This document shows, piece after piece, positions 29,865-38,760 of a stretch of DNA of 64,000 nucleotides (positions within the stretch are counted from its first letter, which is position 1; each line of letters starts with the position of its first letter). The stretch comes from Streptomyces chartreusis NRRL 3882 (GTDB lineage Bacteria > Actinomycetota > Actinomycetes > Streptomycetales > Streptomycetaceae), in assembly GCF_900236475.1 (NCBI RefSeq), contig NZ_LT963352.1, forward strand, positions 7,535,001-7,599,000, given 5' to 3'. The position numbers and the translations under genes were made by a program. The notes under the pieces are model-generated. The model was not told where the DNA came from, did not search any database, and saw nothing but the letters and a program-made list of their open reading frames with translations.

Positions 29865-30419
29865 GGTGGGTCGCCTCTCATTTCAAAGGCACGGTGGCAC
29901 GAGGGCGGGGGCGGACGGCGCTGTCAGCTCACGAAGGTCAGAGAGGCAGGGGCCGGGGTCTCAAGAACGAGAGGGGGGTGGGGTCCGCCGAACAAGGCCT
30001 CGACGGCATGACCCATCGACCGTGGGCGCCAACCTTCTGCCTGTTCGCGGAGTTTATACGACACGGGTTCAGACTGTGTTTCGTCTAGCCGTTTCCGGTG
30101 AGTAGAACAAGGGTACATTCGGTCGGCGATACGCGAGAATTATCCCGATTCCACGCGGGTGTGTGCGGCGATGACCTCGGCGAATGCCCGCGGGGCGGTC
30201 GGCCTATTCTCGTCGGCGTTTTTCACGAGTTCGCGTGATCCCGAAACCCGGGCTTGACGCGTCATGCCGAGTGAATGTGCCACCGGTCATACGTGACCAG
30301 CGTAGCGGTCGACGGGTCCGTCCGGGACGTTATCGATCGCTTTCGCTGGGCATCCTCCACCTGACCGGGACCCCGGCGGCCGGATCTTCGGCCCGCATCA
30401 TCCGAGGAGGGACGCATCG
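29865..30419. other. Intergenic region upstream of the GCS2-like gene
   Basis: 555 bases, lower in GC than the surroundings around 30050-30180. It holds the operator-like palindromes at 30255-30298. A GAACAAGGGTAC at about 30104 recalls a LexA box with one wrong base. No gene or RNA motif was recognised. Confidence 0.5.
30255..30298. promoter_or_regulatory. Two palindromes upstream of the GCS2-like gene
   Basis: TGACGCGTCA (30255-30264) and GGTCATACGTGACC (30285-30298) lie about 120-165 bases before the start codon. Both contain TGAC/GTCA half-sites as in BldD-type operators. TTGACG at 30254-30259 could be a -35, but no fitting -10 was found. Confidence 0.35.
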
Positions 30420-31937
30420 ATGGGGGAGAAGGTCGTGGCAGGCCGGTTCGACCTGTCCGATCGCCAGCGCTACCGCGACAAGCTCCGTCGGTGCCTGACG
30501 GGCTTGGAGCGACTCCTGGCGGAGAAGCGGTTCGATCGCCCCAAGAACCTCATGGGGCTGGAGATCGAGTTGAATCTCGCGGGCGCCGACGGCATGCCGA
30601 AAATGTTGAACGCGCAAGTCCTGGAGCGTATCGCGAGCCGCGATTTCCAAACAGAACTCGCCATGTTCAACCTGGAAGTCAACATTCCCCCACACCGTCT
30701 GGGAGGTCGGGTATTCGACCGGCTCGCGGAGGAACTCCGTACGTCACTGGCATATGCCGACCGGAAAGCCGGTGAGGTCGATGCGGGAATCGTGATGATC
30801 GGTATTCTGCCGACCCTCGACCGGGACGACCTGGTGTCGTCGAACCTCTCCGACGTCGACCGCTACACCCTCCTCAACGACCAGATCGTGGCCGCCCGCG
30901 GCGAGGAGTTCACCCTCGACATCGCCGGCGTGGAGCACCTCAGCTGCACCTCCAAGTCCATCGCGCCGGAGGCCGCCTGCACCTCCGTGCAACTGCATCT
31001 CCAGGTCACCCCCGCCCGCTTCGCCGACGTGTGGAACGCGGCCCAGGCGGTCGCCGCCGCGCAGATCGCCGTCGGCGCCAACTCGCCGTTCCTCTTCGGC
31101 CGTGAGCTGTGGCGCGAGTCGCGGCCCCCGCTGTTCCAGCAGTCCACCGACACCCGCCCGCCCGAACTCCAGGCCCAGGGCGTCCGGCCACGCACCTGGT
31201 TCGGGGAGCGCTGGATCACCTCGGCGTACGACCTGTTCGAGGAGAACCTGCGCTACTACCCGGCGCTGCTGCCGATCTGCGACGACGAGGACCCGCTGGA
31301 GGTGCTCGACCAGGGCGGCACCCCGTCGCTCGCCGAGCTCGTCCTGCACAACGGCACGATCTACCGCTGGAACCGCCCGGTGTACGGCATCGCCGACGGC
31401 GTCCCCCACCTGCGCGTGGAGAACCGCGTCCTGCCCGCCGGGCCCAGCGTCATCGACGTCGTCGCCAACGCCGCGTTCTACTACGGCGTCGTCCGCGCCC
31501 TCGCCGAGGAGGCCCGGCCGGTGTGGGCCCGGCTGCCGTTCGAGGCGGCCGCCGCCAACTTCGACGCCGCGTGCAAGGACGGCATCGACGCCCGCTTCAC
31601 CTGGCCCCGGCGCGGCCGCTACGGCGGCACCGCGCAGGTCGACGCGGTGAGCCTGGTCCGCGACGAACTGCTGCCGCTCGCCGAGGCCGGGTTGGACGCG
31701 TGGGGCGTGGAGCCGGCCGACCGCGACCTGTACCTGGGTGTGATCGAGGAGCGGTGCCGGCGCAGGGTGAACGGGGCGAGCTGGCAGGCCGCGACCTTCC
31801 ACAAGGCGCTGGACGCGGGCCACTCGCGCGGGTCCGCGCTGGCCGCCACGACCCGGCGCTATCGCGAGCTGATGCACAAGGGGGAGCCGGTGCACACCTG
31901 GCCCGTGGGGCTGCCGGAGCCGGTGCCGTTGGGTTGA
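30420..31937 (+). CDS. Glutamate-cysteine ligase family protein (GCS2-like)
   Basis: 505 residues. The ATP/glutamate motif GLEIELNL lies near residue 42, with later conserved segments HLSCTSKSIAPEAACTS, VGANSPFLFGRELWRE and the basic RGRYGG. These mark the glutamine-synthetase-like fold of the gamma-glutamylcysteine ligase family, which joins an amino group to the glutamate side chain using ATP. The actual amine substrate is unknown; Streptomyces make mycothiol rather than glutathione, so a plain glutathione role is unlikely. GAGGAGGGA lies 10-18 bases before ATG 30420. Confidence 0.8.
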   Translation: MGEKVVAGRFDLSDRQRYRDKLRRCLTGLERLLAEKRFDRPKNLMGLEIELNLAGADGMPKMLNAQVLERIASRDFQTELAMFNLEVNIPPHRLGGRVFDRLAEELRTSLAYADRKAGEVDAGIVMIGILPTLDRDDLVSSNLSDVDRYTLLNDQIVAARGEEFTLDIAGVEHLSCTSKSIAPEAACTSVQLHLQVTPARFADVWNAAQAVAAAQIAVGANSPFLFGRELWRESRPPLFQQSTDTRPPELQAQGVRPRTWFGERWITSAYDLFEENLRYYPALLPICDDEDPLEVLDQGGTPSLAELVLHNGTIYRWNRPVYGIADGVPHLRVENRVLPAGPSVIDVVANAAFYYGVVRALAEEARPVWARLPFEAAAANFDAACKDGIDARFTWPRRGRYGGTAQVDAVSLVRDELLPLAEAGLDAWGVEPADRDLYLGVIEERCRRRVNGASWQAATFHKALDAGHSRGSALAATTRRYRELMHKGEPVHTWPVGLPEPVPLG

Positions 31938-31992
31938 CGCGCCGCTGGGCCGGTGCACCGCCGGCCTCATACTGATCCGACAGGTCGGTGAA

Positions 31993-32808
31993 GTGGAGGC
32001 AGGTGTGCAGGCGGAGGCGGGCCCGGTGGCCGACGATTCCATTCCCCAGCAGCGTCTCTCGCGGCGGATGCTCCGCAACGAGACGCTGCTCGTGCTGGCG
32101 CTCTCGCTGGGGGCGAGCGGAGTCTCCGCCCTGATCAGCTTCATCGGCTCGGTCACCAAGCCCGGCGGGCTGAAGGACCAGGCGGCCACGATGAACGCCT
32201 CGGCCGCGCCCGGCCGTCCCTGGCTCGACCTGGCCTGGCAGCTCTTCGGGATCACCACCGCGCTCGTGCCCGTCGTACTCGTCGCGCACTTCCTGCTGCG
32301 CGAGGGCGCGGGCCTGCGCGCCATCGGGTTCGACCGCACCCGGCCCTGGCCCGACCTCGGCCGCGGGGCGGCGATCGCGGCGGTCATCGGCAGCACGGGC
32401 ATCGCCTTCTACCTGGCCGCCCGCGGCCTCGGCTTCAACCTCACGGTGGTCCCCGAGGCGTTGCCCGCCGTGTGGTGGAAGTACCCCGTGCTGATCCTCT
32501 CGGCGATCCAGAACGCGGTACTGGAGGAAGTGATCGTCGTCGGCTACCTGCTGCGCCGCCTCGGCCAGCTGGGCTGGACGCCGACGGCCGCGCTGGTCGG
32601 CAGCTCGGTCCTGCGCGGCTCGTACCACCTCTACCAGGGCATCGGCGGCTTCATCGGCAACATGGTCATGGGCGTGGTGTTCGTCTACCTGTACCGACGC
32701 TGGGGTCGGGTGGGCCCGCTGGTGGTGGCCCACTCGCTGCTCGACATCGGTGCCTTCGTGGGCTACGCCCTGCTGGCGGGCAAGGTCGGGTGGCTTCCGA
32801 CGGCGTGA
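31993..32808 (+). CDS. CPBP-family intramembrane protease-like protein
   Basis: 271 residues with about seven or eight transmembrane segments. It carries the CPBP (CAAX/Abi) motifs: EE in VLEEVIVVGYLLRRL, then an aromatic and His in GSYHLYQG, then His in VVAHSLLD. In the family these residues coordinate catalytic metal or water for cleavage within the membrane; substrates in bacteria are mostly unknown. The GTG start at 31993 is uncertain. A hairpin with GGCCGG/CCGGCC arms lies at 31948-31966 between this gene and the preceding stop. Confidence 0.85.
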   Translation: MEAGVQAEAGPVADDSIPQQRLSRRMLRNETLLVLALSLGASGVSALISFIGSVTKPGGLKDQAATMNASAAPGRPWLDLAWQLFGITTALVPVVLVAHFLLREGAGLRAIGFDRTRPWPDLGRGAAIAAVIGSTGIAFYLAARGLGFNLTVVPEALPAVWWKYPVLILSAIQNAVLEEVIVVGYLLRRLGQLGWTPTAALVGSSVLRGSYHLYQGIGGFIGNMVMGVVFVYLYRRWGRVGPLVVAHSLLDIGAFVGYALLAGKVGWLPTA

Positions 32809-32829
32809 GACACCCGGGGGAGGGGCGTC

Positions 32830-33648
32830 TCAGGCCAGCAGCTCGCCCTCGATGACGGTGACCGCCCTGCCGGACAGCAGGGTGCGCTCGCCGCGCAGCT
32901 CTGTGCGGACGCGGCCGGAGCGGGGCGAGGCCTGGAGGCCGGTGAGGCGGGGGCTGTCGAGGCGCTCGGACCAGAACGGGGCGAGCGCCGTGTGCGCGCT
33001 GCCGGTCACCGGGTCCTCGTCGATGCCGACGTTCGGGAAGAAGCAGCGCGAGACGAAGTCGTAGCCCCGGTCGGGGTCGTCCGCGCGGGCCGTGGCGATG
33101 ACGCCGCGCTCGGAGTGGGCGGCGAGGGCCTTGAGGTCGGGGACGAGGCCGTGCACCGTCTTCTCGTCTGCGACCTCGACCAGCAGGTCGCCGATGTTCG
33201 GGCCGGTGTCGAGGACCGTGAGCGGCTCGGTGCCCAGGGACTCGGCGAGGCCGTCCGGCGGGTCGATCCGGGTGAGGGGAGCCGTCGGGAAGTCCAGCGT
33301 GACGGAGCCGTCCTCGGCGGGCGTGGCGGCGAGGACGCCGCTGCGGGTGGCGAACCGTACCGGGCCCACGTGGATGCCGGTGGTGTGCAGGACGTGGGCG
33401 GTGGCCAGGGTCGCGTGGCCGCACATCGCGACCTCGGTGGCCGGCGTGAACCAGCGCAGCGCCCAGTCGGCCTCCCCGCCCTCGGGGAGGGGGTGCGCGA
33501 AGGCCGTCTCGGCGTGGTTGACCTCCAGGGCGACGTTCTGGAGCCAGGTGTCGTCCGGGAAGGCGTCCGCGTCGTTCAGAAGAACGACTCCGGCCGGGTT
33601 TCCGGAGAAGGGGCGATCGGTGAAGGCGTCGACGATTCGAATCCGCAT
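32830..33648 (-). CDS. PhzF-family isomerase
   Basis: 272 residues, the complete two-lobed PhzF fold. The catalytic Glu is Glu47 in NHAETAF. FTPATEVAMCGHATLA and the C-terminal IDEDPVTGSAHTALA are hallmark segments. The family isomerises or epimerises small acids (phenazine precursors, for example). No phenazine genes are nearby, so the substrate is unknown. It converges with the CPBP gene. Confidence 0.9.
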   Translation of the reverse strand: MRIRIVDAFTDRPFSGNPAGVVLLNDADAFPDDTWLQNVALEVNHAETAFAHPLPEGGEADWALRWFTPATEVAMCGHATLATAHVLHTTGIHVGPVRFATRSGVLAATPAEDGSVTLDFPTAPLTRIDPPDGLAESLGTEPLTVLDTGPNIGDLLVEVADEKTVHGLVPDLKALAAHSERGVIATARADDPDRGYDFVSRCFFPNVGIDEDPVTGSAHTALAPFWSERLDSPRLTGLQASPRSGRVRTELRGERTLLSGRAVTVIEGELLA

Positions 33649-33711
33649 GCCCCGACGCTAGAGGCTCGCCGAAGCGGCGGACCAAGGCCAATCGGCGAGT
33701 CCTGGCCCGAT

Positions 33712-34908
33712 TCACTCACGAGCCTCCTCTCTCGCCAGGCGCTCACCGAGGGCGACGCGGAGCGGTCGCCTGTCGGTCGCCCGGACGGCCAGTGCGCAGG
33801 CCGCGAATCCCGCCCCGAGGAGGCTGGAGCCCGCCCAGCCGTAGGTGGTGAACACGGCGGTCGTCGCGGCCGCGCCGAGGGCGGAGCCGAGTGAGTAGAA
33901 GACCATGTAGCCGCCGATGACGCTGCTGACGCGGTCCGGATACGCGGTGGTGAGCAGGTGCTGGTTGCTCACGTGCACGGCCTGGACGGCGAAGTCGAGA
34001 ACCACGATCCCGGCGATGAGGAACCACAGTGACCACGGCAGTTGCGCGACCGCTGCCCAGGAGAGGATGAGCAGGGCGAGCGCGAGACCGGTGACCGGGG
34101 CCGCCCGCCCGGCATCCGCCCACCGTCCCGCGCGTGCCGCGCCGAGCGCGCCGGCGAGCCCGGCGATGCCGAACAGCCCGATCTGGCTCTCGCTCAGCTG
34201 CCACGGCGGGTCCGCCAGCGGCAGGGAGAGTCCGCTCCACAGGGTCCCGAACGACGCGAACAAGAAGAACGCGATGACCCCGCGCGTGAGGAAGGCACGC
34301 TGCCGGAACAGCCCGCCGAGCGAGGCGACGACCTGCCGGTACCCCGCAGGTGGCGTGAGGCGCTCGTCCGTCGGCAGCGCCGCGAGGACGAGGGCTGCGA
34401 GCCCGAGTGACAGCACCGCGAGTACGGCATAGACGCTCCGCCAGCCCCACAGCTCGGCGAGAGTGCCGGTGACGACCCGCGCACCGAGGATGCCGACGAC
34501 GACGCCCGAGGTCACGACACCGATGTTCCGTCCGCGCTCGGCGGGCAGCGACACCGACGCGGCGTAGGCCACGGTGGTCTGCACCACGACCGCGAACACC
34601 CCAGCCGCAGTGAGTCCCGCGAACGCCACCCAGGCTGCTGACGCCGAGGCCGTAAGGATCATGCCCACGGCCGTGATCGCCAGGTGCACGGCGATGAGCC
34701 GACGCCTGTCGACCACATCGCCCAGCGGCACCAGGAGCACCAGGCCTGCCAGATAGCCGAACTGGCCGGCCGCGACGATCCACCCGGTGAGTTCCGTCGG
34801 CACACCGAGGTCGCGTCCCATCGGCGCCAGAACCGGCTGGGCGGCGTAGATGCTCGCCACGGCGACACCACACACCACCGCGAGCAGCAACCGCCGCCAC
34901 GCGTCCAT
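33712..34908 (-). CDS. MFS transporter (drug-resistance type)
   Basis: 398 residues, twelve predicted helices. Motif A between helices 2 and 3 reads PLGDVVDRRRLI and AGVFAVVVQTTV follows. It probably exports a small molecule by proton antiport. It is divergent from an HxlR regulator and shares an 87-base control region with it, so it is likely that regulator's target. ATG 34908 has GGGGAG upstream; a longer start at 34941 lacks one. Confidence 0.88.
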   Translation of the reverse strand: MDAWRRLLLAVVCGVAVASIYAAQPVLAPMGRDLGVPTELTGWIVAAGQFGYLAGLVLLVPLGDVVDRRRLIAVHLAITAVGMILTASASAAWVAFAGLTAAGVFAVVVQTTVAYAASVSLPAERGRNIGVVTSGVVVGILGARVVTGTLAELWGWRSVYAVLAVLSLGLAALVLAALPTDERLTPPAGYRQVVASLGGLFRQRAFLTRGVIAFFLFASFGTLWSGLSLPLADPPWQLSESQIGLFGIAGLAGALGAARAGRWADAGRAAPVTGLALALLILSWAAVAQLPWSLWFLIAGIVVLDFAVQAVHVSNQHLLTTAYPDRVSSVIGGYMVFYSLGSALGAAATTAVFTTYGWAGSSLLGAGFAACALAVRATDRRPLRVALGERLAREEARE

Positions 34909-34933
34909 AGCTCCCCGACCCCAATCAGTAGCA

Positions 34934-34974
34934 GATTGCAACTGACCTGACCGTACGGCAGAATAGTTTCAATC
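34934..34974. promoter_or_regulatory. Divergent control region of MFS and HxlR genes
   Basis: GATTGCAAC (34934-34942) and GTTTCAATC (34966-34974) are inverted with eight of nine bases matching. TTGCAA (34936-34941), a 17-base spacer and CAGAAT (34959-34964) form a plausible promoter for the HxlR gene, with one arm on the -35 and the other just after the -10. Confidence 0.5.
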
Positions 34975-34995
34975 CGCAACTCATTGGGAGGTGCC

Positions 34996-35451
34996 ATGCC
35001 GCGTACCGCCACGCGCGCCTCGAACCCCGACTGGACCGACCCCGGCTGCCCCGTCGCCCGCACACTCGACCTCGTCGGCGACAGGTGGAGCCTTCTCGTC
35101 GTCCGTGACGCGATGGACGGGGCGCGATCGTTCACCGAGTTCCAGCGCCGGACCGGCATCGCCCGCAACATCCTCACGGACCGACTGCGCAAGCTCACCG
35201 CTCACGGGGTCCTCGTGCAGCGCGCCGCACCATCGGGGCGCCGCCAGGAGTACGTACTCACCGATGCCGGCCGCGACCTCTTCCCGGTCATCGTCACCCT
35301 GCGCCAGTGGGGAGAACGCCACGCCTTCGCCCCCGGCGAGACTCACTCCACCCTCGTCGACCGGTACGGCACCCCCGTGCCGGAGATCGTGCCGACCGGC
35401 GCCGACGGCACGCTCCTCGGCGCCGAGACCACCCGCGTGCAGAAGGTCTGA
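34996..35451 (+). CDS. HxlR-family transcriptional regulator
   Basis: 151 residues with the HxlR winged helix: CPVARTLDLVGDRWSLLVVR, FTEFQRRTGIARNILTDRL, then a basic wing. The single Cys23 at the start of the domain is where thiol-sensing HxlR proteins carry their redox cysteine. It is transcribed away from the MFS gene and probably represses it. GGAGG precedes ATG 34996. Confidence 0.9.
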   Translation: MPRTATRASNPDWTDPGCPVARTLDLVGDRWSLLVVRDAMDGARSFTEFQRRTGIARNILTDRLRKLTAHGVLVQRAAPSGRRQEYVLTDAGRDLFPVIVTLRQWGERHAFAPGETHSTLVDRYGTPVPEIVPTGADGTLLGAETTRVQKV

Positions 35452-35510
35452 CGGAGGTGTCCCCGGGCGGCAGGCGATCTTCTCTATGACGGCCTACGGT
35501 CGGGGCGACA

Positions 35511-36407
35511 TCACTCCATCGACTCCAGGATGCGGTCGAGTGTCCGGCGCCCCATTCTGCTCATCGTCGGATTGCTCTCGGCGTAGTACCAGACAAGGCC
35601 CATCGCCTGTTCGAACGCCCATGCCTTGCCGCGCTCCCACTCCAGATCGTCACAGACCAGTGTCCGCCGGAGCACTTCTCGCGGGCCTGACTGCAACAGG
35701 TGCCAGGCACTGACCAGATCCAGCGCGGGGTCGGCCGGGCCGAAGCCGCCGGTGTCGAGTACGCCGCAGAGCCGGTCTCCCGCGACCAGTACATTGCCGG
35801 GAATCAAGTCACCATGGCTCATCACGTCGGCACCCGTGCGTGGCAACTCCCGAAACTGACTCCACACCCGGCGCAGCCGGGGCACGTCGAGCAGCCCCTC
35901 ACTCTCCTCGAAGCACTCCGCCATCCAATCGTCGTGGTGGGCGAGGACGCCGCCACGATTCTCACCGCTGAAAAGCCGCCCCCGCGTCCCGGCGTCCCGC
36001 AGGGCTGCGATGAAGGCCGCAAGGTCCTCGGCGAAAGCGTCCGACCCACTCGGGTCGGCATCAAAGGCGACCGTTCCCGGCAGCCATGTCTGGACCGACC
36101 ACGGCATGGGGTAACCGGCTCCGGGCTTTCCCAAGGCGACGGGTTCCGGGGCGGGGAACCGAGACACCTGTGCCAACTCCGCGCTCGCCCGGGCTTCCCG
36201 TTCCAGCACCGTCAGCACATCGGCAGCATCGGCCAGGCGCAGTGGGAAGCGCGCAGAAAGGTCGTTTCCGATGCGGAAGATGGCGTGGACCGTCCCGGTC
36301 GACGACAGGGGTTGGATCGCCTTGCCGCTCCACTGAGGGAACTGCTCTTGGATCAAGGCCGCAACGATGTCGGTGGTCACGTCCACCTGGTCATCGTGCA
36401 TGGTCAT
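35511..36407 (-). CDS. Aminoglycoside phosphotransferase-family kinase
   Basis: 298 residues. The kinase-like fold shows the Brenner motif in MSHGDLIPGNVLV and the metal-binding aspartate in LDTGGFGPADPALDL. Family members phosphorylate aminoglycosides, macrolides, choline or sugars; the substrate here is unknown. Third-position GC appears lower than in neighbouring genes, which may indicate acquisition. It faces the HxlR gene stop to stop. Confidence 0.85.
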   Translation of the reverse strand: MTMHDDQVDVTTDIVAALIQEQFPQWSGKAIQPLSSTGTVHAIFRIGNDLSARFPLRLADAADVLTVLEREARASAELAQVSRFPAPEPVALGKPGAGYPMPWSVQTWLPGTVAFDADPSGSDAFAEDLAAFIAALRDAGTRGRLFSGENRGGVLAHHDDWMAECFEESEGLLDVPRLRRVWSQFRELPRTGADVMSHGDLIPGNVLVAGDRLCGVLDTGGFGPADPALDLVSAWHLLQSGPREVLRRTLVCDDLEWERGKAWAFEQAMGLVWYYAESNPTMSRMGRRTLDRILESME

Positions 36408-36622
36408 CTCGCAGCCCCTCCGCTAGTCCCATTCGAAGCGCCGGAAGCAGACCGGATCACTGAGACGACAGCCAGTATTCATGGGCCAGGGTCCAGATCG
36501 ACTGAGTTTTTTTCGGCCACCCAGGTGCCTCAACCGTTCTGGTCGCCCCAGGTCCCAACCGCGGCGGAGGCCTGCATCTGCTTGGCCGACCGCACGCGCA
36601 TCGACGACCCGTGGTCCGGGGC

Positions 36623-36676
36623 TTGCCATGCGGACACTACCGATATATCGTTGAGGCATCGCGACAGATCAACGAT
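36623..36676 (+). promoter_or_regulatory. PadR promoter with two overlapping palindromes
   Basis: TTGCCA (36623-36628), 17-base spacer, TATCGT (36646-36651). CGATATATCG (36641-36650) is a perfect palindrome over the -10. ATCGTTGA (36647-36654) and TCAACGAT (36669-36676) form a second perfect inverted repeat over the predicted transcription start. Such sites fit PadR autorepression. Confidence 0.65.
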
Positions 36677-36695
36677 GGAATGGAGAGTGTTTGCG

Positions 36696-37325
36696 ATGCA
36701 TACTCACGGATTCGAGCACGGGCATGGCCACGGTGGACCCCGTCACGGTGGCCGGGGCGGTTTCGAGGGGCTGCGTGCGGCCTTCGGGCCCTTCGGGCCG
36801 GGTGGTCCCGGCTGGGGCGGACCCGGTGGCCCGGGTTTCGGTCCCGGGCCCTGGGGCGGGCGAGGACGCGGGGGACCGAGGGGAAGGGCGCGGCGCGGTG
36901 ACGTACGGGCCTCGATCCTGGCCCTGCTGAAGGACCGGCCGATGCACGGCTACGAGATGATCCAGGAGATCGCCGAGCGCAGCGGCGGGGCGTGGAAGCC
37001 CAGTCCCGGCTCGGTGTACCCCACCCTTCAGCTGCTGGAGGACGAGGGCCTGATCACCAGTGAGTCCGAGGGCGGCAAGAAGCTGTTCTCGCTCACCGAG
37101 GCGGGCCGGGCCGCGGCCGAAGAGGGGCCCGAGGCGCCCTGGGAGGAGGCCTCCCGCGGGGTCGACTGGGAGGCCCTCGGGGAGATCCGCCAGGCCGGCT
37201 TCGGTCTCATGGAGGCCTTCGGCCAGGTCTGGAAGACCGGCAGCAAGGAGCAGCGGGAGAAGGCGCTCGGCGTCATCAACGAGGCCCGCAAGAAGCTGTA
37301 TCTGATCCTCGCCGACGAGGACTGA
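36696..37325 (+). CDS. PadR-family transcriptional regulator with His/Gly-rich N-terminus
   Basis: 209 residues. The first 65 are extremely rich in Gly, Pro and His (MHTHGFEHGHGHGG at the start). They are followed by the PadR winged helix (ILALLKDRPMHGYEMIQEIA, PSPGSVYPTLQLLEDEGLI) and a helical dimer region. The His cluster could bind a metal. GGAGAG lies eight bases before ATG 36696. Promoter palindromes suggest it represses itself; no partner gene is in the same transcript. Confidence 0.92.
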   Translation: MHTHGFEHGHGHGGPRHGGRGGFEGLRAAFGPFGPGGPGWGGPGGPGFGPGPWGGRGRGGPRGRARRGDVRASILALLKDRPMHGYEMIQEIAERSGGAWKPSPGSVYPTLQLLEDEGLITSESEGGKKLFSLTEAGRAAAEEGPEAPWEEASRGVDWEALGEIRQAGFGLMEAFGQVWKTGSKEQREKALGVINEARKKLYLILADED

Positions 37326-37359
37326 CGAGGGCTGACGACGAGCACTGACGTGGACTCAT

Positions 37360-37393
37360 GAGGCGCCCCGTGGAGTGATCCGCGGGGCGCCTC
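37360..37393. terminator. Bidirectional terminator
   Basis: A perfect 11-base stem GAGGCGCCCCG/CGGGGCGCCTC with a 12-base loop lies between the convergent padR-type and SRPBCC genes. Confidence 0.8.
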
Positions 37394-37418
37394 GGCCTGC
37401 GCCGGACTGCCTGGCGTG

Positions 37419-37847
37419 TCAGGTCACCAACCCGTCCAGCTTGCGCAGCGACTCGTTCAGGGCGGCCGTCGCCGAGTCCTTGAGCTTGCCCGCCATCAGC
37501 GACACCGTCGCGCCCGTGAACTCGCCGTCGATGCGGACCGCCGTCGCGTCGCCGTCGGGCGTGAGGGTGTAGCGCGTCGCGACGGTCACGCCCATCGGGC
37601 CCTTGCCGCGGATGGCGAGCACCCGGGCCGCTTCCAGTGCCTCGACGGTCCACTCCACCTCGGCCGGGAAGTTCATGAGCCGCATGTTCTCCCGGAACGT
37701 CGAACCCACTTCGAGGGGTTCGGGGCCGCCCGCCGGGAAGCTCGTGTGGGTCGCGTTCCACTCGCCGTACGCGGACCAGTCCGTGAGTCCGGCCCACACC
37801 TTCTCGGGCGGTGCCCCGATGCGGGCCTCCGCGCTGACTTCGGCCAT
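37419..37847 (-). CDS. SRPBCC (START-like) family protein
   Basis: 142 residues with the SRPBCC start EARIGAPPEKVWAGLTDWSAY, a beta-rich middle, and a long C-terminal helix (SLMAGKLKDSATAALNESLR). The fold is a hydrophobic ligand cavity; related polyketide cyclases and lipid-transfer proteins share it. No polyketide genes are near, so the ligand is unknown. Confidence 0.88.
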   Translation of the reverse strand: MAEVSAEARIGAPPEKVWAGLTDWSAYGEWNATHTSFPAGGPEPLEVGSTFRENMRLMNFPAEVEWTVEALEAARVLAIRGKGPMGVTVATRYTLTPDGDATAVRIDGEFTGATVSLMAGKLKDSATAALNESLRKLDGLVT

Positions 37848-38070
37848 GCGACCACCTCTTCACGTCGGGCTGGATGTCGCGGAACGTAGCCGCGACGGTC
37901 GTAATGTTCAATACTGACGAACTGTCAGGCCTGTTCTGACTGCCGGGTGAAACAGCCTGATGTCCTCCGTAAGGAGGAGATTCCGGCCGGCGATGTCCAC
38001 TTCCTGTGGGACGCCGAAATGCTTCCCTCCGGGGATGACCCGGGCCCTCGGGACTGATGGGGTAGGGGAT

Positions 38071-38670
38071 GTGCAACCCCGTATCCCCCGCCAGTCGGCC
38101 CTAGAGCACGGCATCCACCGCGCGGAGAGTGATGCCAGGTTCAGTGACGAGCTGGCATCGGTGATCACCGGTGCCCGCCGGAGAGCGGTCAGGGACGCGG
38201 ACCGGCAGATCGACACCGCCCATCTGCTCCACTCGCTGCTGGAGTCCGACTCCGAGGCGCGTGCCGTCTGCGGCGACGGGCCGCAGATCGCGCGGCTGCT
38301 CGGCTACCTCGTCCAGCGCAGCATCGGCTACGGCCTGCGCTGGCAGAGCGGCGTCGAGGACTCCGGCGCCGTACCCGTCGTGACGGGGACCGCGGGTTAC
38401 TCGCCGCTCGCCGCGGCCTCGATGGAGTACGCCTGCGAACGGGCCGCGCGGCACGGCGGTCCGGCCCGCGGCGTCGACCTGCTCGCGGCGATCGTCGTCG
38501 ACTCACAGGCGCGCGCCGTCGAGGTGCTCCGACGCGCCGGGATCGACCCGCACGAGGTGCTCGCCCGGATCGACGGCTGGTCCGCGCGGCCTCAGGAACG
38601 CGTCGCCTGGTCCGAGGAGGGTGCCGACAGGTCTCAGGAGTGCGTCCGAGGGGGCGAAGGTCCTTGCTGA
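38071..38670 (+). CDS. Clp N-domain protein
   Basis: 199 residues. It contains two Clp repeat (N-domain) units, around residues 13-80 (ELASVITGARRRAVRDADRQ, then TAHLLHSLL) and 100-170 (YSPLAAASMEYACERAAR, then GVDLLAAIV). It has no ATPase domain. Stand-alone Clp N-domain proteins may act as adaptors or decoys for ClpC; the role is not established. The start GTG 38071 is followed by the conserved part. The last 25 residues are low-complexity. Confidence 0.8.
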   Translation: MQPRIPRQSALEHGIHRAESDARFSDELASVITGARRRAVRDADRQIDTAHLLHSLLESDSEARAVCGDGPQIARLLGYLVQRSIGYGLRWQSGVEDSGAVPVVTGTAGYSPLAAASMEYACERAARHGGPARGVDLLAAIVVDSQARAVEVLRRAGIDPHEVLARIDGWSARPQERVAWSEEGADRSQECVRGGEGPC

Positions 38671-38760
38671 CCGCCTGTGCGGAGCAGCCTCTCGCGTCCA
38701 GGCAGTGAGACAGGTGCCATAGGGGGTGACGCTCCTGTCAGGGCCTGTCATCATGTGCCG

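Noticed and set aside
30100..30116. LexA-like box GAACAAGGGTAC
   Set aside because: One key base differs from GAAC-N4-GTTC and no repair gene follows.
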